Positions 35,365-44,021 of a stretch of DNA of 64,000 nucleotides are shown here, in pieces. The notes beneath the pieces were generated by a model. That model was not told the DNA's origin. It saw only the letters and a list, made by a program, of their open reading frames with translations, and did not search any database. The translations under genes and the position numbers were made by a program. Source of the DNA: Ferruginibacter paludis (GTDB lineage: Bacteria; Bacteroidota; Bacteroidia; Chitinophagales; Chitinophagaceae); assembly GCF_030409685.1 (NCBI RefSeq), contig NZ_JAUFQJ010000011.1, positions 1-64,000 of the forward strand, read 5' to 3'. Numbering within the stretch: the stretch's first letter is position 1; each line of letters starts with the position of its first letter.

Positions 35365-35502
35365 TATCTGCTATTTTAAATAGTTAACTAACTGTGTAAG
35401 TATTTAGGCCTATTAAACACAAAGTATTAAACTTATTTCATTGTGTATTTTTTACATTGTGATTGAAAGGTTTTATATTGCCGCAAATTAACTTGCCATA
35501 AA

Positions 35503-38202
35503 ATGACCACTCACTTTTATTTGCGTTTTTATACCCGGTTCGGCCAAACCCTTTATGTTACCGGTAACTGTTCTGCCCTGGGCGATTATGATCAAAATCA
35601 GGCTATTCCCCTACAATACCTCAACGACCAGTTTTGTCATTGCGAAATTGAAATTCCTGATATAGATATTGAATCAGGGAACATAGAATATTACTACATT
35701 TTAAAAGACGCTCCAGGTAATGTTATTGCTGAATGGAAAGACAACAAACAAATTGATTGTGCCAATAAGGATATTGCAGAACTGATATTGGTTGATACCT
35801 GGAATTATGCCGGAACTATCGAGAATGCATTTTATACAAAACCTTTTAAAGAGGTATTGTTGAAGCAGGTGACAGCTGCAACCTCAATTGACACACCAGC
35901 AGGTAAGTATACACATGAATTTAAAGTGAAATGTCCGCTGCTTAAAACCAATGAAGTAATTTGTATAACCGGTAGCGGAAAAGTTTTAGGTGACTGGGAT
36001 GTATCAAGCCCCTTGTTGCTCACCAAACAAAACGACTGGTGGAAGATAAGCATAAGTATTGCAAACGGTGGCTTCCCGCTTTCTTACAAATATGGTATTT
36101 ACAATGCAGTAGAAAAATCTTTTGTTCGCTTTGAGACTGGTGACAACCGCCTGTTGCCCGGCGATGGCGGCAACGGTAAATACACCATTTCTCATGATGG
36201 TTTTGTACGTACTGCTGCACCGAACTGGAAAGGAGCAGGGGTAGCTATTCCAGTATTCAGTTTGCGCAGTGAAAACAGTTTTGGAACAGGCGAATTTACT
36301 GACATCAAATTGTTGGTAGACTGGGCTAAAGAAACAGGTTTGAAATTAATACAGTTGCTTCCGGTAAATGATACTACCGCTACACATACCTGGACTGATT
36401 CTTATCCCTATGCAGCAGTTTCTGCCTTCGGATTACACCCATTATTTTTAAACCTCAGTAAAGTAGCGGGTGATAAAAATTCAGCTATTCTAAAATCGCT
36501 TAAACAAAAGCAAAAAGAATTAAATGGTTTAGCAGAGGTAGATTATGAAGAAGTGATGAAGTATAAGTTTGCCACTATAAAAAGATTGTACCAGGATCAA
36601 AAGGAAGCATTCAGCAACGACATAAAATACTTCGAATTTTTTGATTTAAACCGTCATTGGCTGGTGCCTTATGCGGCATTTTGTTATTTAAGAGATGAGT
36701 ACAAAACAGCGGATTATAATACATGGCCCGCTTACAGTATATTCAAAGATGACGAAATACAGGATCTGGCATCGCCCGACCAGCCTCACTATGATGCGGT
36801 GGCCATCCATTACTTTATTCAGTATCATTTACACCAGCAGTTAAAAGCGGCCACCTTATACGCACATAAAAATGGCATTGTAGTTAAAGGAGATTTGCCG
36901 ATAGGCATTTACCGGTACAGCTGCGATGCGTGGATGGCGCCTGGTTTGTATAATATGGATGCCCAGGCCGGTGCACCGCCGGATGATTTTGCAGTGAAAG
37001 GGCAAAACTGGGGCTTCCCTACTTACAACTGGAAGAAGATGCAGGAAGACGGCTTTGCCTGGTGGAGGCAGCGCTTTGAACAAATGAGCGAATACTTCGA
37101 TGTATTTCGCATCGATCATATACTTGGATTTTTTAGAATCTGGAGTATTCCTTTGGATGCAGTGGAAGGAATTCTGGGACGCTTTGTTCCTGCAATTCCA
37201 GTACATATCAACGAACTTTTTCAAAACAATATTTCCTTTCAATATCACCGGTATTGTAAGCCTTATATCACAGAATATGTGCTGCAGGAAAAATTCAGGG
37301 AGCAGGCTGCATTTGTAAAAGAGAATTTTTTAAACCCGGCCGATGGTTTTTATGAATTAAAACCTGCTTTTAATACACAAAGAAAAGTTGCAGATTATTT
37401 CAGCCATTTACCTGAAACTGATTTTACTCAACTGATTAAAGGAGGGCTTTTCGATTTAATCAGCAATATTATTTTTATAGAAGAGCCGGGATCGCAGATG
37501 CAGGAATTTCATTTTCGCATTGGGATGGAAAACACAACTTCTTTCAGAGATCTGGACGACTACAGCAAGCAGAAGTTGAAAGAATTGTATGTAGATTATT
37601 TCTTCCGCAGGCAGGATGATTTCTGGAGAAAGCAGGCCATGCAAAAACTGCCCGAATTAAAGCGCAGCACAGATATGCTGGTTTGCGGAGAAGACCTGGG
37701 AATGGTGCCCGCCTGTGTGCCAGACGTGATGCGGCAGTTAGGTATGCTAAGCCTGGAAATTCAGCGCATGCCCAAGCAAACAACAGATGTTTTTTTTCAC
37801 CCGGTAAATGCGCCTTACTTAAGCGTGGTGACACCGAGCACACACGACATGAGTACCATAAGAGGCTGGTGGGAAGAAGACCAGGCTAAAACGCAGCAAT
37901 TTTATAACAATATGCTGGGGCATTATGGTGCAGCTCCGTTTTACTGCGAACCGTATATCAATAAGGAAATCGTGTTGCAGCATATTTATTCACCGGCTAT
38001 GTGGAGCATTTTTCAGTTGCAGGATATTTTAGGTAGTAGTGAAACATTGCGCAGGAATAATCCCAACGATGAACGCATCAACATTCCGGCCGACCCCAGG
38101 CATTACTGGAGGTACAGGATGCACCTTAATCTTGAAGACCTGATTAAAGAAAAGGGCTTCAACGAAGATTTAAAAAAAGACGTAGAGGCAAGCGGCAGAT
38201 AA
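35503..38202 (+). CDS. malQ: 4-alpha-glucanotransferase with two CBM20 domains
   Basis: 899 residues. Two starch-binding CBM20 domains come first, at about 1-115 (YLRFYTRFGQTLYVTGNCSALGDYD) and about 130-235 (CITGSGKVLGDWDVSSPLLL). The GH77 catalytic part runs from about 245 to 890, starting AGVAIPVFSLRSENSFGTGEF. Visible catalytic residues are the nucleophile Asp in VFRIDHILGFF, the acid Glu in VCGEDLGMVP and the stabilising Asp in PSTHDMSTIRG. It transfers glucan chains between maltodextrins in the cytosol. It has no signal peptide. The two N-terminal domains are the normal Bacteroidota and plant DPE2-like layout. It stands alone and ends four bases from a convergent gene. Confidence 0.95.
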   Translation: MTTHFYLRFYTRFGQTLYVTGNCSALGDYDQNQAIPLQYLNDQFCHCEIEIPDIDIESGNIEYYYILKDAPGNVIAEWKDNKQIDCANKDIAELILVDTWNYAGTIENAFYTKPFKEVLLKQVTAATSIDTPAGKYTHEFKVKCPLLKTNEVICITGSGKVLGDWDVSSPLLLTKQNDWWKISISIANGGFPLSYKYGIYNAVEKSFVRFETGDNRLLPGDGGNGKYTISHDGFVRTAAPNWKGAGVAIPVFSLRSENSFGTGEFTDIKLLVDWAKETGLKLIQLLPVNDTTATHTWTDSYPYAAVSAFGLHPLFLNLSKVAGDKNSAILKSLKQKQKELNGLAEVDYEEVMKYKFATIKRLYQDQKEAFSNDIKYFEFFDLNRHWLVPYAAFCYLRDEYKTADYNTWPAYSIFKDDEIQDLASPDQPHYDAVAIHYFIQYHLHQQLKAATLYAHKNGIVVKGDLPIGIYRYSCDAWMAPGLYNMDAQAGAPPDDFAVKGQNWGFPTYNWKKMQEDGFAWWRQRFEQMSEYFDVFRIDHILGFFRIWSIPLDAVEGILGRFVPAIPVHINELFQNNISFQYHRYCKPYITEYVLQEKFREQAAFVKENFLNPADGFYELKPAFNTQRKVADYFSHLPETDFTQLIKGGLFDLISNIIFIEEPGSQMQEFHFRIGMENTTSFRDLDDYSKQKLKELYVDYFFRRQDDFWRKQAMQKLPELKRSTDMLVCGEDLGMVPACVPDVMRQLGMLSLEIQRMPKQTTDVFFHPVNAPYLSVVTPSTHDMSTIRGWWEEDQAKTQQFYNNMLGHYGAAPFYCEPYINKEIVLQHIYSPAMWSIFQLQDILGSSETLRRNNPNDERINIPADPRHYWRYRMHLNLEDLIKEKGFNEDLKKDVEASGR

Positions 38203-38206
38203 TTTT

Positions 38207-39064
38207 TTATCTTCCAAAAGCCCATAGTAAAAAGTCAGGCAAAACCCTGCTCCAGCTGGCGTAGTCATGCTTGCCCTCCGGCGTCTCTGTATATACAATG
38301 TCACCCGGAGGGCAGACATTTTTATTTTTAATGATGGTCAGCAGATCCTTTGTATCATCCACCACATCCGTTATTCCGTCATGATCACGGTCCCCGGCTT
38401 CTTCTTTATCCCCTGCATAAAACCAGTAGGTAAGCTTTGGCCTTTTCCGGGAAGATTTTATTTTGCTTAGCATGATGCGATCTTTGTCATCCGCATAATC
38501 CGCAGCCGTTGTATCCTTGTCCCGGTACCAGAAAGAGCCTGAAAAAACACCGACTTTATCAATTTTGTCTGCATGGTTCCATGCAATATCAAATGCAGAT
38601 AATCCGCCCAATGAACAGCCTGCAATTACAATGGAATTAAATTTTCTTACACCTGCTTTCTTTTTTGCAAAATCATACAGTTCATCACTGATAAAGGCAT
38701 CGTATTTATCGGCCTTGCTTCCATTGTTTTTAAAATCAGGGTAACCACCTACACCATAATCTTCCATCCGGTTGCCTGCGTGGATGGCAACAATCAGCAA
38801 CGGTAAAATCAATTTCTTTTTATACAGGCTGTCGGTGATGGTTTTAATTCGCAATTGATCAACATCCTGCCCGTCATTTAACAAAAGCAGGTTCATATCG
38901 CTCTTATTATCGGGTATTGGTGTGCTGATTATTGTTAATTTGATGTGTTCCTGCAGGTGCCGGCTGTATATTTCGTCTTCCTGCTGTTTTATTTTTTTAT
39001 GACATCCGGCCAGTAAGAAGCAGGCTACCACTGGCATTATTACATTTTTTAACTTTTGTTTCAT
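38207..39064 (-). CDS. Putative esterase lipoprotein (alpha/beta hydrolase)
   Basis: 285 residues of the esterase-D/enterochelin-esterase type. The lipobox FLLAGC at about residue 21 of the signal peptide (MKQKLKNVIMPVVACFLLAGCHKK) predicts a lipoprotein. The nucleophile Ser is in the elbow VIAGCSLGGLSAF near residue 150, the catalytic His is probably in PEGKHDYASW near 265-274, and an Asp-rich loop (KEEAGDRDHDGITDVVDDT) resembles a calcium-binding EF-like motif. It probably hydrolyses an ester at the cell surface or in the periplasm; the substrate is unknown. Its ATG is close to the tRNA promoter on the other strand. Confidence 0.8.
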   Translation of the reverse strand: MKQKLKNVIMPVVACFLLAGCHKKIKQQEDEIYSRHLQEHIKLTIISTPIPDNKSDMNLLLLNDGQDVDQLRIKTITDSLYKKKLILPLLIVAIHAGNRMEDYGVGGYPDFKNNGSKADKYDAFISDELYDFAKKKAGVRKFNSIVIAGCSLGGLSAFDIAWNHADKIDKVGVFSGSFWYRDKDTTAADYADDKDRIMLSKIKSSRKRPKLTYWFYAGDKEEAGDRDHDGITDVVDDTKDLLTIIKNKNVCPPGDIVYTETPEGKHDYASWSRVLPDFLLWAFGR

Positions 39065-39093
39065 AAATTAATTTGAAATACGAATGTATATTA

Positions 39094-39125
39094 TTTGGCG
39101 GCAAAAGTGTAATCCCTTAGTTTTG
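39094..39125 (+). promoter_or_regulatory. Promoter of the initiator tRNA gene
   Basis: TTTG at 39094-39097 and TAGTTTTG at 39118-39125 are separated by 20 bases, a textbook Bacteroidota -33/-7 pair. The -7 element ends only four bases before the mature tRNA. Confidence 0.75.
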
Positions 39126-39128
39126 CAC

Positions 39129-39200
<72 letters not shown>

Positions 39201-39211
39201 CTAATAAATGT

Positions 39212-39240
39212 GGCTCTCATTTGAGCCCATTTTATTTTAA
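39212..39240 (+). terminator. Terminator after tRNA-fMet
   Basis: GGCTC and GAGCC (39212-39227) form a 5-bp stem, followed by CATTTTATTTT. Confidence 0.6.
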
Positions 39241-39363
39241 GAGAATGTCTCTTTAAAATTTATTCTTGGCAAGTTGCTGATGAATTTGATCACCTCCTCC
39301 AGTCGTCTGTTTGTATGCGGTAATCAAAGTCTTTTATAGACTTGCTATCTAAAGGTTACATAC

Positions 39364-40230
39364 ATGAAATCCGGTTTCGTAAATATTTTTGGTAAGCCTA
39401 ATGCAGGCAAAAGTACTTTGCTCAATGCCCTTATAGGCGAAAAGCTAGCTATTGTTTCGCACAAAGTGCAAACTACCAGGCATCGCATTAAAGCCATTTT
39501 AAGCGGCGAAGATCACCAGATTATTTTTTCTGATACGCCCGGCATAATTGAGCCCAGATACAAACTGCACGAAAAAATGATGCAGGCTGTAAAAGGAAGC
39601 CTGGAAGATGCCGACATAGCATTATTAATTACCGATGCAAGGGAAAATCCGGAAGAAAGTCATGTGATTTTTTCAGCCTTAAAATTAAAAGTTCCGGCAC
39701 TGGTAGTTTTAAATAAGTCGGATGCTGTGAGTGATGAAGATATTGACAAGGCGGTCGATTTTTTTAAACAACAACCTTACTGCAAAGAAGTAGTTGTTAT
39801 TTCTGCATTGAAGAAAAAAGGAATTGAAAAATTACTCGCTACAATAATTGAATTGCTGCCCGAGGGTGCACCATTTTATGAAGGAGATGATATCAGTGAT
39901 TTGCCGACCAAGTTTTTTGTAAGTGAATTGATCAGGGAAAAGATATTTTTATTGTATGGTGAGGAAATTCCTTATCATGCCACTGTGTTGGTACAGGAGT
40001 TCAAAGAGAAAACTACACTGATAAAAATTGTTGCAGACATCATTGTTCAAAGGGATACACAAAAAGGAATTATTTTGGGTGAAGGCGGTAAAATGATCAA
40101 GCAGCTGGGAACACTCGCCAGGAAAGACATTGAAGCGTTTTTAGACAGTAAGGTTTTTCTGGAATTGTTTGTAAAGGTACGACCCAAGTGGAGAGACAAT
40201 GAAATGCAATTGAAAGAGTACGGTTATTAG
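39364..40230 (+). CDS. era: GTPase Era
   Basis: 288 residues. The GTPase domain has G1 GKPNAGKST near 10-18, the effector QTTRHRI near 38-44, G3 DTPGI near 58-62 and G4 NKSD near 119-122. The C-terminal KH RNA-binding domain (about 200-288) contains IVQRDTQKGIILGEGGKMIKQLG. Era binds 16S rRNA near its 3' end and helps the 30S subunit mature. It is followed 107 bases later by der, another ribosome-assembly GTPase. Confidence 0.97.
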   Translation: MKSGFVNIFGKPNAGKSTLLNALIGEKLAIVSHKVQTTRHRIKAILSGEDHQIIFSDTPGIIEPRYKLHEKMMQAVKGSLEDADIALLITDARENPEESHVIFSALKLKVPALVVLNKSDAVSDEDIDKAVDFFKQQPYCKEVVVISALKKKGIEKLLATIIELLPEGAPFYEGDDISDLPTKFFVSELIREKIFLLYGEEIPYHATVLVQEFKEKTTLIKIVADIIVQRDTQKGIILGEGGKMIKQLGTLARKDIEAFLDSKVFLELFVKVRPKWRDNEMQLKEYGY

Positions 40231-40245
40231 ATTAAATGGATAAAT

Positions 40246-40337
40246 GATAATTTACCAATGGATAATTTTTTCAATCAGAGAATTTTTCAGGGGCAGTAAT
40301 TATCAATTATCAATTAAAAATTATCAATTAATAAGAA
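40246..40337. repeat. AT-rich direct repeats between era and der
   Basis: ATTATCAATTATCAATTA at 40299-40316 is followed by ATTATCAATTA at 40320-40330, with GATAATTT units further upstream. It is a short low-complexity tract in front of der and could arise by replication slippage. Confidence 0.5.
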
Positions 40338-41642
40338 ATGAGTTTTACAGTAGCAATCGTAGGCAGGCCCAATGTTGGCAAAAGTACTTTCTTTAACAGG
40401 ATGCTGGAAGAGCGTAAAGCCATTGTGGATGATGTGAGTGGTGTTACCCGTGACCGCCAGTATGGTATAGCCGAATGGAATGGCAAATTATTCAACGTAA
40501 TAGATACAGGTGGCTTTGTACCGAAAACCCAGGATATTTTTGAAAAGGAAATCCGTAAACAGGTTTTAATAGCAATAGAAGAAGCCGACGTAATTATTTT
40601 TATGGTAGATGTTGCTACGGGTATTACTGATCTGGATGAAGCGATGACACAGATGCTACGCAAGACAACCAAGCCTGTTTTTTTAGTGGTAAACAAGGTA
40701 GATAACCATGACAGGTTATTGGAAGCTTCCGAATTTTATAGCCTTGGATTTGATAAGATACATTTTTTGTCTTCCATCAGCGGAACCGGAACCGGTGATT
40801 TGCTGGATGAAATAACGGCTTTAATTGAGGATGAACCTGAACCTGAAGAAAAGACATTACCCAAATTTGCTATCATTGGGCAGCCCAATGTTGGTAAATC
40901 ATCTTTGCTAAATGCTTTAACAGGGCAGGAGCGTACCATCGTGAGTGAAATAGCGGGTACCACAAGAGATACTATTCATACACACTATAATTTATTTAAC
41001 AAGGAATTTGTATTGATAGATACAGCCGGTATCAGGCGTAAAGCCAAGGTGAATGAAGACCTTGAATTCTATTCAGTAATCAGGGCAATCAAGGCGGTAG
41101 ACGAAGCTGATGTTTGCTTACTGTTGCTGGATGCAGAAAAAGGAATAGCGGCGCAGGATCTGTCCATATTTGCAATGGCGGTGAAAAAAGGAAAAGGTAT
41201 CGTTGTACTGGTAAATAAATGGGATGTAATGCCAAAGGAAACCAATACAGCCAGGGATTACGAAGTGGAATTGAAAAAGCGGTTTGCTCCGTTCAGCGAT
41301 TTGCCTATCATTTTTATTTCGGCTTTGGAAAAGACCAGGATATTCAGGGCAATGGAAATAGCGCTGGAAGTGTATGATAACCGCAAACAAAAAATTGCCA
41401 CTTCTAAATTAAATGATAAAATGTTGAAGGCCGTAGAAGCTTACCATCCGCCTGTGGTAAGGGGTAACCAGGTAAAAATAAAATACGTTACGCAATTGCC
41501 GGTCGTAGTGCCGTCTTTTGCTTTCTTTTGTAACTACCCGGACGACGTTAAAACACCGTATAAAAATTATCTTGAAAATCAGTTGCGACTCAACTTTAAA
41601 TTCACCGGGGTTCCGGTCAGGATATTTTTCAGGAAAAAATAA
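40338..41642 (+). CDS. der: GTPase Der (EngA)
   Basis: 434 residues with two tandem GTPase domains, the mark of Der. The first has GRPNVGKST near 8-16, DTGGF and NKVD. The second has GQPNVGKSS near 181-189, DTAGI and NKWD. A KH-like domain closes the protein (residues 350-434). It acts in 50S subunit assembly. Its start follows the AT-rich repeat tract. Confidence 0.97.
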   Translation: MSFTVAIVGRPNVGKSTFFNRMLEERKAIVDDVSGVTRDRQYGIAEWNGKLFNVIDTGGFVPKTQDIFEKEIRKQVLIAIEEADVIIFMVDVATGITDLDEAMTQMLRKTTKPVFLVVNKVDNHDRLLEASEFYSLGFDKIHFLSSISGTGTGDLLDEITALIEDEPEPEEKTLPKFAIIGQPNVGKSSLLNALTGQERTIVSEIAGTTRDTIHTHYNLFNKEFVLIDTAGIRRKAKVNEDLEFYSVIRAIKAVDEADVCLLLLDAEKGIAAQDLSIFAMAVKKGKGIVVLVNKWDVMPKETNTARDYEVELKKRFAPFSDLPIIFISALEKTRIFRAMEIALEVYDNRKQKIATSKLNDKMLKAVEAYHPPVVRGNQVKIKYVTQLPVVVPSFAFFCNYPDDVKTPYKNYLENQLRLNFKFTGVPVRIFFRKK

Positions 41643-41706
41643 TTACCATATATACTTTTTTAGTAACTAAGCCGTTTACGAAAAAAATCTAATAACCGCA
41701 GATATA

Positions 41707-41737
41707 TTTGATCAATTAAAAAAAGAGAGTATATTCG
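41707..41737 (+). promoter_or_regulatory. Promoter of the repeat lipoprotein gene
   Basis: TTTG at 41707-41710 and TATATTCG at 41730-41737, 19 bases apart, with the ATG 29 bases on. It shows that the TTCG variant of the -7 element is used with good -33 spacing. Confidence 0.6.
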
Positions 41738-41765
41738 CACAAATTTTAAAACAAAAAACAATACA

Positions 41766-42110
41766 ATGAAAAAATTAATTGCTATTCTTGCCGTTACGGT
41801 GTCAATGACTGCTTGTAACAATGGTGGTGAATCTACTGCCGCATCTGCTGCTGATTCTGCAAAAGCTGCAACTTCTGCTGCTGATTCTGCTACAAAAGCT
41901 GCTGCTGCCACAGTTGATACTGCAAATAAGATGATCAGCAATGCTGCTGATAGCGGAAATAAAATGATGAACAAAGTTGCCGACAGCGCAAGCAAAATGG
42001 TTAACAAAGCTGCTGATAAAATGGTAGATAAAGCTAAAGAAGGCGCTGACAAAATGAAAGCTGGTGCTGATAAAATGGCTGATAAAGCTAAAGAAGCTGC
42101 AAAACACTAA
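41766..42110 (+). CDS. Small Ala/Lys-rich amphipathic-repeat lipoprotein
   Basis: 114 residues. MKKLIAILAVTVSMTACNNG gives a lipobox (MTAC), so Cys 17 is probably lipidated. The remainder is a long series of Ala/Asp/Lys helical repeats: ASAADSAKAATSAADSATKAA, then ADSGNKMMNKVADSASKMVNK, KAADKMVDKAKEGADKMKAGADKM. This composition and spacing recall LEA-type or apolipoprotein-like amphipathic helices, or an outer-membrane spacer such as Lpp, though heptad register is not perfect. It has a strong promoter and a strong terminator and is monocistronic, suggesting high expression. Function is unknown; envelope spacing, membrane stabilisation or desiccation protection are guesses. Confidence 0.75.
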   Translation: MKKLIAILAVTVSMTACNNGGESTAASAADSAKAATSAADSATKAAAATVDTANKMISNAADSGNKMMNKVADSASKMVNKAADKMVDKAKEGADKMKAGADKMADKAKEAAKH

Positions 42111-42131
42111 GCGGTAAAATATATAAGAAGG

Positions 42132-42162
42132 ATCCTCCTGAATTTCAGGGGGATTTTTTATT
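42132..42162 (+). terminator. Terminator of the repeat lipoprotein gene
   Basis: ATCCTCCTGA (42132-42141) pairs with TCAGGGGGAT (42145-42154), one G-T pair, 3-base loop, then six T. It overlaps the end of the convergent gene by five bases. Confidence 0.85.
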
Positions 42163-42589
42163 TAAGATCCATTGCCTTTGATGGGGCTTGAGGTTGTGTG
42201 CTTGAGGTTACCTGTCTTACTGCAGGTAAATGCCGTGAAGTTTTTTTCCATATTATATAACCTACGGCCGCCAGTAGCAAAATAAGTATAATGGCAAAAA
42301 TAGCGTAGGGCTTATCTGTTATGCTGTGTTTGTCTCTTCTTTTTCTAGTTTTTGAAAGCTGTTTTTGAAGTTCCTTGTTAAGTTGTTCTACATACAGCCC
42401 CAGGTTTTGGGATGGTGCTATTTCCTGCAGACCTTCTACAGCATCATTTAAAAAATCATCTTCTACCATACTTTTTTCAAGATCATGCGTATCCGGCTGG
42501 GCTACCTGTTTGCTCAGGTAATCCATCAGCAGCTGGTTGTCAATATCTTTATTGCTGTTGGATAATATGTCTTTTAAATCACTGTTCAT
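42158..42589 (-). CDS. Probable membrane anti-sigma partner of the ECF factor
   Basis: 143 residues. The N-terminal half is helical and acidic (DNQLLMDYLSKQVAQPDTHDLEKSM, then DFLNDAVEGLQEI). One transmembrane span follows near 94-116 (PYAIFAIILILLLAAVGYII), and the tail is a Pro/Ser/Gln-rich periplasmic piece. This layout (cytoplasmic helix bundle, single span, periplasmic tail) is that of an anti-sigma factor. It overlaps the ECF sigma gene by 11 bases. The usual zinc-binding HxxxCxxC motif is absent. The role is inferred from topology and gene order only. Confidence 0.6.
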   Translation of the reverse strand: MNSDLKDILSNSNKDIDNQLLMDYLSKQVAQPDTHDLEKSMVEDDFLNDAVEGLQEIAPSQNLGLYVEQLNKELQKQLSKTRKRRDKHSITDKPYAIFAIILILLLAAVGYIIWKKTSRHLPAVRQVTSSTQPQAPSKAMDLK

Positions 42590-43151
42590 TTTCTTGTAGC
42601 CGTTCCAGCATTATTTTTAAATTGCGTTTTCCGTTTTGTATACTGCTTTTCACCTGCAGTAAAGTATAGCCGGTTGCTGCAGTAATTTCATGATAACTTT
42701 TTTTGTGCAGATAAAACAAAGTTATGCATTGTTGCTGTTCCGGATTTAATTGCTGCAAGGCAATTTCCATTTGCGTTAGTGTTGTATCTCTTGCAATAAA
42801 GTCTTTTTTGTCTGCGGTGTCATCGGGTGTAGCCAGCAGTCTTTCATTTATTTCAACCGGGATTTTTCCTTTGTCCCTCAGTTTCATCAGGCAATGGTTT
42901 TTAGCAATCATGTACAACCAGCTTTTAAAATAATCTACCTTGTACTTATGCAATTCGGTAATGGCCTTCAAAAAAACCTGTTGCACGCCGTCTTTCGCCT
43001 TTTCTTCATTTTTTAAGTACTTCATACAAACACCCAGTAACAACAACGTGTAGCGTTGTAGCAATATGCCCAGCCACTCATTATTTTTATCGGCATAAAA
43101 ATATTTAAGCAACTCGCTGTCTTCGATATGTTTGTATTTGTCCGGGTTCAA
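42579..43151 (-). CDS. ECF-family RNA polymerase sigma factor
   Basis: 190 residues with sigma region 2 at about 25-90 (LLQRYTLLLLGVCMKYLKNEEKAKDGVQQVFLKA, then SWLYMIAKNHCLMKLRD) and region 4 at about 125-185 (LNPEQQQCITLFYLHKKSYHEITAATGYTLLQVKSSIQNGKRNLK). Region 3 is missing, as in ECF factors. The only start in frame at the right place is a TTG at 43151; a stop lies seven codons upstream of it and the next ATG would remove most of region 2. It starts transcription of an unknown regulon, probably under control of the overlapping membrane gene. Confidence 0.88.
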   Translation of the reverse strand: MNPDKYKHIEDSELLKYFYADKNNEWLGILLQRYTLLLLGVCMKYLKNEEKAKDGVQQVFLKAITELHKYKVDYFKSWLYMIAKNHCLMKLRDKGKIPVEINERLLATPDDTADKKDFIARDTTLTQMEIALQQLNPEQQQCITLFYLHKKSYHEITAATGYTLLQVKSSIQNGKRNLKIMLERLQENEQ

Positions 43152-43364
43152 AGTAGTCAGGTGTACTGATTAGATGTAAACTTAGTAAAATTCCATAAAC
43201 AGAAATAAAGTAAAATGTTTTACTTACACAGCTACATTTATATAAACTACTTAAGGATAATTAGGTAAATGCATTTGGCTTAATGAATTGATATTTCTTT
43301 AACACTGCAAGAAATATATTTATGGAAACAATTTTGCCCCGCATCTCACCTCACCAAAAACAGC

Positions 43365-44018
43365 ATGAAATTATTTTTGAAGCTATCAGCAACACTGCTG
43401 CTGCTGGTGATTGCCATTACTGCCCTGGGCTATTTTTTATGGTATAAACCGAAATTTAATTCGACAAAAAATGCAGGTAAGTTTGTTTATAAAACAACGG
43501 CCGGCGACGTCAGTGTATTGCAACGACTTCAGCAAAAGGCTTTATCTGTAAAGGAATACAGTAAACTAAACCAATACAATTCTGACTATTGTTTTATGGT
43601 TGACATGAAAATAGCCTCCGGCAAAAACAGTTTTTTTGTTTACAATCTTAAAAGAGATTCTATTGAAATGGCTGGCCTGGTAGCACATGGCAGCGGAAGA
43701 AGTATGTTGGGCTCTGTTCAGTTTTCAAACAACGCAAACAGTTTATGTACTTCGCTGGGTAAATATAAAATAGGCAATAGTTACAATGGTAAATTCGGGC
43801 TTGCTTTTAAATTATATGGACTTGATGCCACCAACAGCAACGCTTATAACCGCTTTGTGGTGTTACATGCACATCCATGTGTACCCAATACAGAAACTGC
43901 ACCATTGCCGATTTGCGAAAGCTGGGGTTGCCCGACAGTTGCTCCTTTATTTTTAAACGAACTGCAGAAACTCATTAACCGGTCTGACAAGCCGGTACTG
44001 CTTGAGATTTATTACTAA
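43365..44018 (+). CDS. Murein L,D-transpeptidase catalytic-domain protein (YkuD_2)
   Basis: 217 residues with a hydrophobic N-terminal anchor (KLSATLLLLVIAITALGYFLWY). The core follows the YkuD_2 pattern: FFVYNLKRDSIEMAGLVAHGSG, FSNNANSLCTSLGKYKIGNSYNGKFG, LDATNSNAYNRFVVLHAHPCVP, and the catalytic Cys in CESWGCPTV near residue 190. It would act on peptidoglycan stem peptides in the periplasm, making 3-3 links or attaching proteins. It is a single-gene unit between the ECF pair and the convergent E2 gene, whose stop is three bases away. Confidence 0.85.
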   Translation: MKLFLKLSATLLLLVIAITALGYFLWYKPKFNSTKNAGKFVYKTTAGDVSVLQRLQQKALSVKEYSKLNQYNSDYCFMVDMKIASGKNSFFVYNLKRDSIEMAGLVAHGSGRSMLGSVQFSNNANSLCTSLGKYKIGNSYNGKFGLAFKLYGLDATNSNAYNRFVVLHAHPCVPNTETAPLPICESWGCPTVAPLFLNELQKLINRSDKPVLLEIYY

Positions 44019-44021
44019 GAC

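Noticed and set aside
37544..37843. 99-codon minus-strand frame inside malQ
   Set aside because: Antisense to the conserved GH77 catalytic region, with Arg/Ala-rich shadow composition.
41660..42052. 130-codon open frame antisense to the repeat lipoprotein
   Set aside because: It mirrors the Ala/Asp/Lys codon repeats of the plus-strand gene, has no family pattern and would overlap a gene with promoter and terminator.
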